In this document: positions 53,013 through 62,093 of the stretch, in pieces
How positions within the stretch are numbered: position 1 is the stretch's first letter
Layout of the letters: each line of letters begins with the position of its first letter
Assembly: GCA_963729445.1 (NCBI GenBank)
Contig: CAVSNU010000003.1
Location: 248,001 to 312,000, forward strand
Origin: JACCZH01 sp963729445
GTDB lineage: Bacteria > Chloroflexota > Chloroflexia > Thermomicrobiales > CFX8
Direction: 5' to 3'
DNA length: 64,000 nucleotides
The notes under the pieces: generated by a model
What the model was told of the DNA's origin: nothing
What the model saw: the letters and a program-made list of their open reading frames with translations, nothing else
Databases searched by the model: none
Translations under genes and position numbers: made by a program

Positions 53013-53085
53013 GCGGGTGTAACTCAGTTGGCAGAGTGTCTGCTTCCCAAGCAGGATGTCGTGGGTTCGAATCCCATCACCCGCT
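53013..53085 (+). tRNA. tRNA-Gly (anticodon CCC)
   Basis: Acceptor GCGGGTG/CACCCGC, anticodon loop TTCCCAA (CCC), T arm GGTTCGAATCC. CCA not encoded. It bounds the lower-GC pocket on the right; no direct repeat of its 3' end was found, so it is not shown to be an integration site. Confidence 0.95.
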
Positions 53086-53632
53086 CCGAAGAACCCCGAC
53101 CGTAGAGCGTGTTTACCCGCGCACTTCCCCTCCGGGAGGTGCCGTTCGTTGTGTTGCGTCACTTTGCGCTTTTCACCTGTGCGCGTGCACCTGACATCGT
53201 GGCCTCAACGCGATTGTGGATCGTCACGACGATCCATCGATGGGCAGCCGAGGCAGGTGGCGGGCAATGCGCCGACTGGTCATACATGTGCCTCGGATGA
53301 GGTAGTGGGATTGTGGCCTTGCTCCTCTCTGCTCGACAGCGACGTTTTGCACTCCTCGATTGAGACGATCAGCGAAGCGAGATCCGCTGCAGTGTGAGTC
53401 AGGAACCCCTCTCCGCTTTTACACAGCGGTCTACATCGGGTAACTTTTGCAGATCACGTCGCCGAGTGTGCTCCCACCTTTCGTTGGTTCCAGATACCTA
53501 TTATCTGTCATCTGCATATATTGTTTACTCTCAACCATGCAAATTTCGTCATGTATCAGGCGGGGATTACGCACGATTCTGATATCGCGATGCGTTTAAA
53601 TGGACGTCTACTAGATGCCAGAGGAGAGGTCC
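53086..53632. other. Gene-free spacer before the exported MBL-fold gene
   Basis: 547 bp with no supportable gene. The part from about 53480 to 53600 is AT-richer and probably holds the promoter and leader of the next gene; no clear -35/-10 pair was found. Confidence 0.5.
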
Positions 53633-55345
53633 ATGTTGCTGGGGAGATACAGCCTTGTTGTCGTCTTCGTCGCGTTGATGTTGATCATGGCAGCGCAGGT
53701 CCCGACCGTTGCTGCACCGTCCAGATTTGACTCGTTTGACCACACATGGGAGCGAGCGGATCAGCCCGTCGCTGAGAGACAAACCAGTCGAAGCTGGATG
53801 TGGGGCTCGCATCCGTTCACCCCTCCGATCCAGGAGCCGTATATCGAGAGCCCCGATGGACGTCGCACCGTCCAGTACTTCGACAAATCCCGAATGGAGC
53901 TCACGAACCCGGAAGTGGGCAACGGGTCACCCTGGTACGTTACGAACGGACTGTTGGTCACTGAGCTCATCACTGGCCGGGTGCAACTCGGTCGCCGAGC
54001 GTTCGAACAACGCCACCCGGCACAAGTGAATATCGCGGGCGATGCAGACGATCCAACCGGCCCAACCTACGCGAGCCTTGAGAAACTGCTCGATACGCCG
54101 CCGAAATCGACTGGCGGAGTGCTGATCGAGCGTGTCGATCGCAACGGACAGACGGTCGACGATGGCCGTCTGGGGGTCTACAACATCACGGCAAGCCAGA
54201 TAGATCCTGAAACCAACCACGCCATCGCCGATCCGTTCTGGGCGTTCATGACGATGGCCGGTCCGGTCTCGGTGGACGGAAGGACCGAAGTTGCTCCCCT
54301 GGTGGAGAATGTCTATTACGCCACCGGCCGGCCGATCACCGAGGCGTACTGGGCAAGTGTGCAGGTGGCGGGCGAAGTGCAGGACGTGCTGCTGCAATGC
54401 TTCGAGCGGCGCTGCTTGACCTATACGCCGGGCAACGACCCTGCCTGGCAAGTTGAAGCGGGGAACGTGGGGCGGCATTATCACGCCTGGAGATACGGCA
54501 ACGGTCCAACCACAGGCCAGCTGACTGTGCACTACATCAACGTCGGCGAGGCGGACGCGACGCTCCTTCAGGCACCCAACATGACAATCCTCATAGATGC
54601 CGGCGACTACGAGCACGACAATGTGGTTCGTGACGTGGTTCCATATTTGCGTTCCGTTGGTATTACCAGGATCGACCTGCTTATCGGAACTCATCCCCAT
54701 CTAGCACACATCGGCCAGTTCCCCCGAATTTTGGACGTCTTTGACGTTGCCGAGGTCTGGATGAGCGGAGACCGACATTCATCTGGCGCATTCAGCGAAT
54801 CGATGAAGGCCCTCAATGCTTCGGACGCGAATTACTACGAGCCGCGCGCTGGCGACACCTTTACCTACGGCCCACTAGAGATTGAGGTGATTAACCCCGC
54901 AGAGCTAACCGGCGATCTCCACGAGGGCTCGATTAGTCTTCGTGCCAGCTACGGCAATGTCCAGTTCATGTTCACCGGAGATGCACCAGGAGAGACCGAG
55001 CTCGCAACGATCGATCGCGGCCACAATCTGAACGCGCAGATCCTGAAGGTCGGTAATCACGGCTCGACCGTATCAAGCGAAGCTGAGTTCCTCGACGTCG
55101 TCCGCCCCGAGGTAGCGATCTACTCGTCCGGCGAAGGTAACAGGTATGGCCATCCAGATCCCGAGGTCATCAAAGAGTTCGAAGAGCGCGGTATCGCCGT
55201 ATATGGCACAGACATCGATGGAACGGTTCGCGTCGTTACCGACGGCGAGACCTACACCGTTCACTTCGAAGGTGAGGGTACGGCGTCGAACCTGGTGATG
55301 CCGGTTCTTCATCGACGGGACATGGAACAGGTACTCACGCGGTAG
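53633..55345 (+). CDS. Exported two-domain protein with a degenerate ComEC-type metallo-beta-lactamase domain
   Basis: 570 residues. ATG 53633 has GAGGAGAGG just upstream. A signal peptide (about 5-28, VVVFVALMLIMAAQVPTVAA) predicts export. The N-terminal domain (RSWMWGSHPFTPPIQEPY; VQYFDKSRMEL; VTNGLLVTEL) is a wall-side domain I associate with Chloroflexota secreted proteins. From about 300 a ComEC/Rec2-type MBL domain starts (LTVHYINVGEADATLLQAPN). Its metal motif, usually H-x-H-x-D-H, is H354-P-H-L-A-H359, and the usual HHGS is N475-H-G-S. Hydrolase activity is therefore doubtful. No membrane channel domain is present. Confidence 0.85.
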   Translation: MLLGRYSLVVVFVALMLIMAAQVPTVAAPSRFDSFDHTWERADQPVAERQTSRSWMWGSHPFTPPIQEPYIESPDGRRTVQYFDKSRMELTNPEVGNGSPWYVTNGLLVTELITGRVQLGRRAFEQRHPAQVNIAGDADDPTGPTYASLEKLLDTPPKSTGGVLIERVDRNGQTVDDGRLGVYNITASQIDPETNHAIADPFWAFMTMAGPVSVDGRTEVAPLVENVYYATGRPITEAYWASVQVAGEVQDVLLQCFERRCLTYTPGNDPAWQVEAGNVGRHYHAWRYGNGPTTGQLTVHYINVGEADATLLQAPNMTILIDAGDYEHDNVVRDVVPYLRSVGITRIDLLIGTHPHLAHIGQFPRILDVFDVAEVWMSGDRHSSGAFSESMKALNASDANYYEPRAGDTFTYGPLEIEVINPAELTGDLHEGSISLRASYGNVQFMFTGDAPGETELATIDRGHNLNAQILKVGNHGSTVSSEAEFLDVVRPEVAIYSSGEGNRYGHPDPEVIKEFEERGIAVYGTDIDGTVRVVTDGETYTVHFEGEGTASNLVMPVLHRRDMEQVLTR

Positions 55346-55712
55346 TTTGGGCTGCCGTTGAGCTGACGCGTTCGTGAGCACCTCCGACGCCGGTTCTATG
55401 CGGCGAGTTCTTCATTGAAGGACCTATCCCCATCTGATCCGACAAATGAGCAGCAGGCCTGCGCGCGTAGCGGCACAATGATGGACGTGTCCTGCTTGGT
55501 CCTCGTAGCGCTTCGCCCGTACGCGGACACCAGCCAGGGGGTAAGGAAATATGCCAGTGCGCAGACAGCGCGGCTTTGCACTCTTCTAGAATCGAGTGGG
55601 GAAATCGCCCTGCTTTGAGACACAAACATCCCCAGGCGGGCATCCATGCTTCCAACGGCGTGGGATGGTAAAATATTCGCTGGCAAAGACGCCACAGCGG
55701 CGCGCATTGCTT
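55346..55712. other. Spacer between the MBL gene and tRNA-Ala
   Basis: 367 bp, no supportable gene on either strand. A TAAAAT box at 55669-55674 is a possible -10 for tRNA-Ala. No terminator-like hairpin recognised. Confidence 0.5.
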
Positions 55713-55785
<73 letters not shown>

Positions 55786-55816
55786 CCCCAGAGACACGAA
55801 GAAACGGCCCGGCCAA

Positions 55817-57838
55817 TTACGGTCGCGTGCCGTTGTCTTTATCGTTCGTCTTCGAGTGGCTATCCAGAGTGCTGGCTGGCGGACCGCAGGTTCGCGAGTG
55901 GCGTCCGGACTGCTCATCGCCCTGGTCCGTCCTGCTGCGCGCAGGCTCGCTGACTGATGCCTGACGCTCGTACGTCGTCGGTGGCCGGCTCAGAGTCGGC
56001 TTCGGTCGCGGCGAGTCGAAGAGCGCCTCGAGCTCTTCGCCTTCGATCGTCTCCTCTCCGATCAGCAACATCGCGATCGCTTCCAGCTTGTCCTGATGCT
56101 TCGTCAGCACCTCGCTTGGCCCGCTCGTACGCCGCGTCGATCAGCGCGCGGATCTCCTGGTCGATCTGGAACGCGACCTCGTCGCTGTAGTTGCGCTGCT
56201 CGCTGATCTCGCGGCCCAGGAAGACCAGCTCGTCCTTCTTGCCGAACGCGAGCGGTCCGAGCGTCCGGCTCATGCCGAACTCGGTCACCATCCGCCGGGC
56301 CAGGCCGGTCGCGCGCTCGATGTCGTTCGCGGCGCCGGTGCGACTGCTCGTCGAAGACCATGCTCCTCGGCGACATGTCCGGCCATGAAGAACGCCAGCT
56401 TGTCCTCGAACTGCGCCTTCGTCTTGAAGAGGCGGTCCTCGTCCGGCACGACCCGGGTGTAACCACCCATCATGCCGCGCGCGACGATCGACACCTTGCG
56501 CACCGGGTCGGCGTTCGGCAGCATCCGCGCCACCAGCGCGTGACCGGCCTCGTGATAGGCGGTCATCAGCTTCTCGCGCTCGGAGATGACCCGGCTCTTG
56601 CGCTGCGGTCCGGCGATACGACGCGGTCGATCGCTTCGGTCAGCTCATGCGCGGCCGATCGTCTTGCTTGTTGCGGCGCGCGGCCAGAATCGCCGCCTCG
56701 TTGACCAGGTTCTCCAGGTCGGCGCCCGAGAAACCCGGCGTCTGCCGCGCAAGTTGTTCGAGGTCGACGTCTCTCTTCGAGCGGCTTGCCCGCGCGAGTG
56801 CACCTCGAGAATCGCCAGCCGGCCCTGGATGTCGGGCCGGTCGAGAATCACCTGCCGGTCGAAGCGGCCGGGACGCAGCAGTGCAGGATCGAGCACGTCA
56901 GGCCGGTTCGTCGCGGCGATGACGATCACGTTCGTTGCTGCTGTCGAATCCGTCCATCTCGACCAGGATCTGATTCAGCGTCTGCTCGCGCTCGTCGTGG
57001 CTGCCGCCAAGACCGGCGCCGCGCTGGCGACCGACCGCGTCGATTTCGTCGACGAAGACGATGCACGGCGCGTTGCGCTTGGCCTGATCGAAGAGGTCGC
57101 GTACACGCGGCTGGCGCCGACGCCGACGAACATCTCGACGAATTCGGAACCGGAGATGCTGAAGAACGGCACGCCCGCTTCGCCCGCCACCGCGCGGGAA
57201 AGCAGCGTCTTGCCGGTACCCGGAGGGCCGACCAGCAGCACACCGCGCGGGATGCGCGCGCCGAGCGCCGGCGAACTTTTCCGGGTACTTCAGGAACTCG
57301 ACGACTTCGACCAGCTCCTCCTTCGGCCTCATCCACCCCAGCGACATCACGCGAAGGTCACGGTCGGCTTGTTGGCAGTGAACAGGCGCGCCCGGCTCTT
57401 GCCGAACGACATCGCCTGATTGTTGCTCCCTTGCGCCTGCCGCATCATGAAGATGAAGATACCGACGACCAGCAAGATGGGGACGAAGAGCGTCAGGGCC
57501 CCGAGCCAGTTCCCCCACGAGCTTGATGCGCCGATGTCGATCTCGACATCACTCGGCTGAACTCCATAGAGCTGGAGCGCCTCGTAGATGCTGATATTTT
57601 CATCCAGGCGAGTCTTCTGCGTGTCGTCACGGCCGAGATAGTGCACCGTCACGTCGTTCGAGCCCTCGGTCAATTCGAGGCGCTCAACCTGTCCGGCTTT
57701 GATCTCCTGAGCGACCTGATTCACCCCGATGTTCGGATCGTCATCACCGCCGCTAATGAACGTAATCCAGAGTGCGACCACGGCGATGATTAAGATGATC
57801 CACACGAAGCCGCTTCGTAACCAGCGATTCTCGGTCAT
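55817..57838 (-). pseudogene. ftsH: ftsH, membrane AAA+ zinc protease, disrupted by about twelve small insertions
   Basis: The first 163 codons (57347-57838) are normal: helix (12-29), periplasmic domain, second helix (about 113-133). After that the frame breaks about twelve times, nearly always by one extra base, near 57349, 57324, 57268, 57102, 56933, 56789, 56772, 56650, 56617, 56361, 56340 and 56113. Between breaks the protein is well conserved: GPPGTGKTLLSRA, FVDEIDAVGRQRG, AATNRPDVLDPALLRPGRFD, zinc motif HEAGH, and an intact C-terminus. Conserved pieces with only frame errors look more like sequence error than decay. Follows hpt and tilS, the usual order. Confidence 0.85.
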
Positions 57839-57928
57839 TGAGTGTCCTTTATGTCAAGAGTTTGTATCCAGCGTCTGGTGAGAGTTGGCTGACGGTGGCC
57901 GACGAGCGCCGGCGCGCACCGCTGGCAA

Positions 57929-57956
57929 AGTATATCAGTTGAACATCGTTATGTTC
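57929..57956 (-). promoter_or_regulatory. ftsH promoter with a palindrome
   Basis: Minus-strand TATACT at 57929-57934, about 90 bp before the ftsH ATG. GAACAT-CGTT-ATGTTC (57941-57956) is a perfect palindrome covering the -17 to -32 region. This is GAAC-N8-GTTC, so it is not the same site as the LexA-like boxes. Candidate operator for a separate regulator. Confidence 0.5.
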
Positions 57957-57978
57957 CCCGCGAGGGCAGTGTGTCTAC

Positions 57979-58548
57979 TTAAGAAGTCTTGACTTTGCCC
58001 ACGTAACGCAAGTTCCTATATTTTCCACCCATGTCTAGACCGTATCCGACGACAAATTCATCTGGAATTTCGAATCCTACATAATCCACGTCAATTTCAT
58101 GCGCACCGGTCTTCGCCTTGCGCAGCAGCGCGACAACCCTGATATCGGCCGGCTTGCGCTCTTCCAGCATGCGGCGCAGGTAGCGCACGGTTAAGCCCGA
58201 GTCAATGATATCTTCGACGATGAGTACCTCCCGGCCGGTGATATCGGTCGATAGGTCCTTCAAAATGCGTACCACTCCACTCGTCTCCGTCGCCAAACCG
58301 TAACTCGAAACCGCCATGAACTCGAAATCCACCGCGACGGCCATCTCTCTCACGAGATCGGCCATGAAGATCACCGCACCGTTTAACACGCCCACCAACA
58401 ACGGTTTGCGGTCGCCGTAGTGGTCCGACAGTTCGCGTCCCAGCTCCTGGACTCGTCGCTGCACCACTGCCTCTGACAGAAGCTCGCATACCACCCCGTC
58501 TGCAAGCTTGCTCCAACCGTCAGTCAACAGCCTCACCTTTCGTAACAT
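57979..58548 (-). CDS. hpt: Hypoxanthine phosphoribosyltransferase
   Basis: Purine salvage enzyme making IMP/GMP from hypoxanthine/guanine and PRPP. The 189-residue frame has LLVGVLNGAVIFMADLVREM near 50-69, the PRPP loop VLIVEDIIDSGLTVRYL near 108-124, and the C-terminal VGYGLDMGGKYRNLRYVG. ATG at 58546-58548 lacks a ribosome site; a TTG at 58525-58527 with AGGTGAGG just before it may be the real start. It overlaps tilS by 29 bp (or 8 bp with the TTG). tilS-hpt-ftsH is a widely conserved order. Confidence 0.94.
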   Translation of the reverse strand: MLRKVRLLTDGWSKLADGVVCELLSEAVVQRRVQELGRELSDHYGDRKPLLVGVLNGAVIFMADLVREMAVAVDFEFMAVSSYGLATETSGVVRILKDLSTDITGREVLIVEDIIDSGLTVRYLRRMLEERKPADIRVVALLRKAKTGAHEIDVDYVGFEIPDEFVVGYGLDMGGKYRNLRYVGKVKTS

Positions 58549-59572
58549 TCAAGACGGTAATAGCGTCACGCTCGATCTGCACTCGAATCCCATACGGAAG
58601 CTCGATCAGCGCCCCGGTTCTGCCATGCACCGCCGCGAGCACCGCTTCGACTCGTTCATGCGTCAGCTCGCGGCTCTCGCCCTCTATGAGATCTAACGCA
58701 GCCAGGCGAATGACCCTGGACGCGATCACGGGATCCAGGCCGCGAATCAGCTTGCGGTCGAGACGAATCCCGCCACGGATGATCTCACGCGCGCCGGCAT
58801 AGACGCCAACAGCCTGCTCATCGCAATACCGGGCAGCGGCGTCGGCTAGCTCGGCCGACCTCAGCAGCGCGCTCTCGAAGCCCGGGAAGACGTCTGCCAA
58901 CACCGGTACCAGTTTGTGGCGCACCGCGTTGCGGCGGTACGCCGTATCCACATTTGATGGATCGATCAAGGGTGTAAGGCCGGCCACCTGAAGCACCTCG
59001 TCGAGGTCGCTCCGCGCCACCCCAAGGAGTGGCCGCAAAATCGTCAACTCCCCAGAGTCCACGTTTGCAGGCGTTTCGCGGCTCATCCCTCGTAGACGTG
59101 ATCCTGAGAAGAGCCGCATCAGGACCGTCTCAACCTGGTCGTCTCGCGTGTGCGCTGTGACCACCCTATCCAGCCCAAGGGCAGAGGCGGCACGCGCCAG
59201 CGCGTCGTAGCGTCGCTCGCGCCATACATCCTCGCTTGAGCGCCCCGCGATTAACCCTGATTCCGAGACGGTCAGCGCCACGAAAGGGATGTTATGATTA
59301 GCACACAGCATCCGGACAACGTTCGACTCGCTAGACGATTCCGGTCGTGTGCGATGGTCCACGTGCGCCACCACAAACGGCGCAACCTTGCCACGACGCA
59401 ACGCCTCACAGGCCAAAGCCAGCAGCGCTGTCGAGTCGACTCCGCCTGAACAGGCGAGCATGACTGGGCTTGACCACGCCCCGCTGATTGCCCTGTACGC
59501 AGCAAGGCGCACGAGCGCGTGGTCTGGAGTGAGATCGCCGGACGGGCTCTGCTTTGGCACGTCAACTCTCAC
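58520..59572 (-). CDS. tilS: tRNA(Ile)-lysidine synthetase
   Basis: N-type ATP pyrophosphatase that converts C34 of tRNA-Ile2(CAU) to lysidine so it reads AUA. The PP-loop SGGVDSTALLALACEAL is near residue 43, with HVDHRTRPES near 68-77, TAHTRDDQVETVLMRL near 135-150, and a C-terminal substrate-binding domain. The GTG at 59570-59572 is the most likely start; no ribosome site is strong, and the frame continues upstream to the tRNA gene. The product is then about 350 residues. A tRNA gene with CAU anticodon is directly upstream on the same strand. Confidence 0.93.
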   Translation of the reverse strand: MRVDVPKQSPSGDLTPDHALVRLAAYRAISGAWSSPVMLACSGGVDSTALLALACEALRRGKVAPFVVAHVDHRTRPESSSESNVVRMLCANHNIPFVALTVSESGLIAGRSSEDVWRERRYDALARAASALGLDRVVTAHTRDDQVETVLMRLFSGSRLRGMSRETPANVDSGELTILRPLLGVARSDLDEVLQVAGLTPLIDPSNVDTAYRRNAVRHKLVPVLADVFPGFESALLRSAELADAAARYCDEQAVGVYAGAREIIRGGIRLDRKLIRGLDPVIASRVIRLAALDLIEGESRELTHERVEAVLAAVHGRTGALIELPYGIRVQIERDAITVLNVTKGEAVD

Positions 59573-59634
59573 TCGTCTTGAAATCCGCGCGAATCGAGCG
59601 TTTCTTTGGGCTGAATTGAGATCGTTGGAATGGG

Positions 59635-59706
59635 TGCCGGTGGGTGGAATTGAACCACCGACCAAGGGCTTATGAGTCCCCTACTCTACCACTGAGCTAC
59701 ACCGGC
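59635..59706 (-). tRNA. tRNA with anticodon CAU (Ile2 or elongator Met)
   Basis: Acceptor GCCGGTG/CACCGGC with a normal 1-72 pair, so not initiator; D arm GCTC/GAGT; anticodon loop CTCATAA; T arm GGTGG-TTCAATT-CCACC. CCA not encoded. The segment from the anticodon to the T arm (GACTCATAA, CTTGGTCG, TGGTTCAA) resembles bacterial tRNA-Ile2, the substrate of TilS, but elongator Met cannot be excluded by eye. Confidence 0.9.
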
Positions 59707-59865
59707 AAGTGAACTCTTTCGCGCAAAGAATTATACCAACGAATCGCGCTCGCGCCAACGTGGCCGGACGCTGTGCAATCGTGCCGGCAGGCTGGAGTAC
59801 AATACGAAACCACATTCCGGACGACGTGGATAATGGCACGCCGACCGTAGCCGCCCGGGGAGGAC

Positions 59866-62073
59866 ATGGCAGAGATCGCACGTACTGAAGAACTATCGAC
59901 CCTGCTGTCAGGGTTAAATATAGAACAGGCTCAGGCCGTTGTAACGACTGACGGACCTGTACTCATCATCGCTGGCCCGGGCAGCGGGAAGACCCGTGTG
60001 CTCACGACGCGCATCGCTCATCTCATTCAGGAGCACAAGGTCGCGCCATGGAACATTCTGGCGCTCACCTTCACCAACAAGGCTGCCCGCGAGATGCGCG
60101 AGCGGGTTGAGCGCCTCGTCGGCGAGGGGGCCGGCTGGATAACGATGGGAACGTTCCACTCGTTCGCGGCACGCATTCTACGCACGTACGGGGGCGAGAT
60201 CGGCATCGACCCGCGCTTCGTCATTTATGACGACGGCGACCAGTTGAGCGTCGTCAAACAGGCCATGAACCAGCTCGACATCAACAGCAAGCAGTTCTCG
60301 CCGCGGGCGGTTCTCAGCGGCATCTCAGGCGCCAAGAGCCAGAACCTGAGTCCGCAGGCGTACAGCCGATCGGTCGAAACCTACTGGGAAGAGATCATCG
60401 CTCGCGTGTATCCCGTGTATCAGGACACCCTCGATCGCCGGAACGCGCTCGATTTCGATGACCTATTGTACGCCGCGCTGCGACTCCTACGCGAATCAGA
60501 TCATGCCCGCACGAAGCTGCGTGACCGGCACCGCTACGTGCTTGTTGACGAGTACCAGGACACGAACCATATTCAGTATCTGTTGGTCAACGCGCTGAGT
60601 GAGGAGCACCGCAATCTGTGCGTCGTCGGTGATCCTGACCAGTCGATCTACGGCTGGCGAGCGGCGGACATTCGCAACATCCTGACGTTCAAGGACGATT
60701 ACCCTGAAGCGATCGAGATCCATCTCGAGGAGAACTATCGCTCGACGCCGCAGATCCTGACGGCGGCGGACACGGTCATCCGGGCCAATACGCAGCGCAT
60801 CGATCGTACGCTGCGCACGTCGAGGCCGTCTGGTGAGCAGCTGATCGTCCGCGAGTGCAGCGACGAGACGATCGAGGCGCAGTTCATCGTCCAGGAGATT
60901 AATCGCCTCCAGCGACAGCACAATTACTCGGCCAACGACTTCGCCGTCCTCTACCGTACCAACGCGCAAAGCCGTCCCATTGAGGAAGCGTTTATTCGCG
61001 GCGGGGTGCCCTACCAACTGATCGGTGGAACACGGTTCTACGAGCGGCGCGAGATCAAAGAAGTCGTCGCTCTCCTGCGCCTCATCTCGAACCCGAACGA
61101 CTCCGGCGCATTCCAGCGCGTGATGGACGCGTTCCCGATTGGGCAGGGTATCGGCTCGCGGTCGATCTCAGGGCTTGAGGAATGGGCAGCGCGACGAGGC
61201 ACAGGTCTCGAAGCGGCGCTGGCTGCTCTCGATGCGCCCGACGGGCCTCAGATCGCAGGTCGCAACAAGACGCTGCTTTCATCTGCTGCCAAGGTGCTGC
61301 AGGAGCTGCGCGATGCCGCCGAGGAGATCGCGCTTTCAGAGCTCTTCGACCGTGCCCTGCGCGATACCGGCTTCCTGACACTCTTCGAATCGGGCGATCC
61401 TGAGATGATGGATCGCTGGGATAACGTGCTCCAGCTCCGTTCAACCATCGAGCAGTACGACTCCTTGCCACACGAGGAGGCCCTGCCGACGTTCCTTGAA
61501 GAGGTCGCGCTTGTCTCTGACGCCGATACGCTTGAGGAGGATCAGGAGAAGGTGACGCTGATCACCCTGCACGCGGTGAAGGGACTGGAGTTTCCTGTCG
61601 TCTTCATCACCGGCGTTGAGGAGGGTCTGATCCCCCACCAACGCTCAATTACAGAGAATCCGGAGAGTCTTGAGGAAGAGCGGCGCCTGTTTTATGTCGG
61701 CTTGACCCGCGCCGAACAACGTTTGTACCTGACGCATACCTTCCGGCGGACGCGCTTCGGCACGAGCGAAATGGCCATCCCGTCATCGTTCTTGATGTCG
61801 ATACCCGACTCGGTCATCGGCGACCTGCCGACCCGATCACCATCGCGTCGGACCCCAAGCTCGACGGCCCGTCAATCACTCCTCGAGCCTGTCACTGCCG
61901 AACCGGCGTTCCAGCCACTCAGCGCGGGGGACAGGGTCTTCCACGCGCGGTTCGGTGATGGGGTGGTCGACAATGTCGTTGAAAAGGGAGACGATCAGGA
62001 AGTCTCCGTGACTTTCAAGCGCCACGGACAGAAACGGCTCATGGCAAGCCTGGCGAATCTCACCATCGGGTAA
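59866..62073 (+). CDS. pcrA: UvrD/PcrA-type SF1A DNA helicase
   Basis: 3'-5' helicase for repair and removal of proteins from DNA. The 735-residue product has all SF1 motifs: Q-motif LNIEQAQAV near 17-25, Walker A GPGSGKTRVLTTR near 37-49, motif II VDEYQDTNHIQYL near 226-238, GDPDQSIYGWRAADI near 252-266, LHAVKGLEFPVVFITG near 566-581 and RRLFYVGLTRAEQRL near 606-620. The C-terminus (FGDGVVDNVVEKG) is the PcrA RNA-polymerase-interacting tail. ATG at 59866 with a GGGGAGG site. Confidence 0.96.
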   Translation: MAEIARTEELSTLLSGLNIEQAQAVVTTDGPVLIIAGPGSGKTRVLTTRIAHLIQEHKVAPWNILALTFTNKAAREMRERVERLVGEGAGWITMGTFHSFAARILRTYGGEIGIDPRFVIYDDGDQLSVVKQAMNQLDINSKQFSPRAVLSGISGAKSQNLSPQAYSRSVETYWEEIIARVYPVYQDTLDRRNALDFDDLLYAALRLLRESDHARTKLRDRHRYVLVDEYQDTNHIQYLLVNALSEEHRNLCVVGDPDQSIYGWRAADIRNILTFKDDYPEAIEIHLEENYRSTPQILTAADTVIRANTQRIDRTLRTSRPSGEQLIVRECSDETIEAQFIVQEINRLQRQHNYSANDFAVLYRTNAQSRPIEEAFIRGGVPYQLIGGTRFYERREIKEVVALLRLISNPNDSGAFQRVMDAFPIGQGIGSRSISGLEEWAARRGTGLEAALAALDAPDGPQIAGRNKTLLSSAAKVLQELRDAAEEIALSELFDRALRDTGFLTLFESGDPEMMDRWDNVLQLRSTIEQYDSLPHEEALPTFLEEVALVSDADTLEEDQEKVTLITLHAVKGLEFPVVFITGVEEGLIPHQRSITENPESLEEERRLFYVGLTRAEQRLYLTHTFRRTRFGTSEMAIPSSFLMSIPDSVIGDLPTRSPSRRTPSSTARQSLLEPVTAEPAFQPLSAGDRVFHARFGDGVVDNVVEKGDDQEVSVTFKRHGQKRLMASLANLTIG

Positions 62074-62093
62074 TCTGGAGAAGGGATACAAGG

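Noticed and set aside
52875..53162. Minus-strand frame containing GDGIRTHDILLGKQ
   Set aside because: This is the antisense of the tRNA-Gly gene; such peptides are well-known false proteins over tRNAs.
53927..54700. 257-codon frame antisense to the exported MBL-fold gene
   Set aside because: No ribosome-binding site and no family features; the plus-strand protein has clear domains.
57941..57956. GAACAT-N4-ATGTTC as a LexA box at ftsH
   Set aside because: The GAAC and GTTC cores are 8 bp apart, unlike the two promoter boxes.
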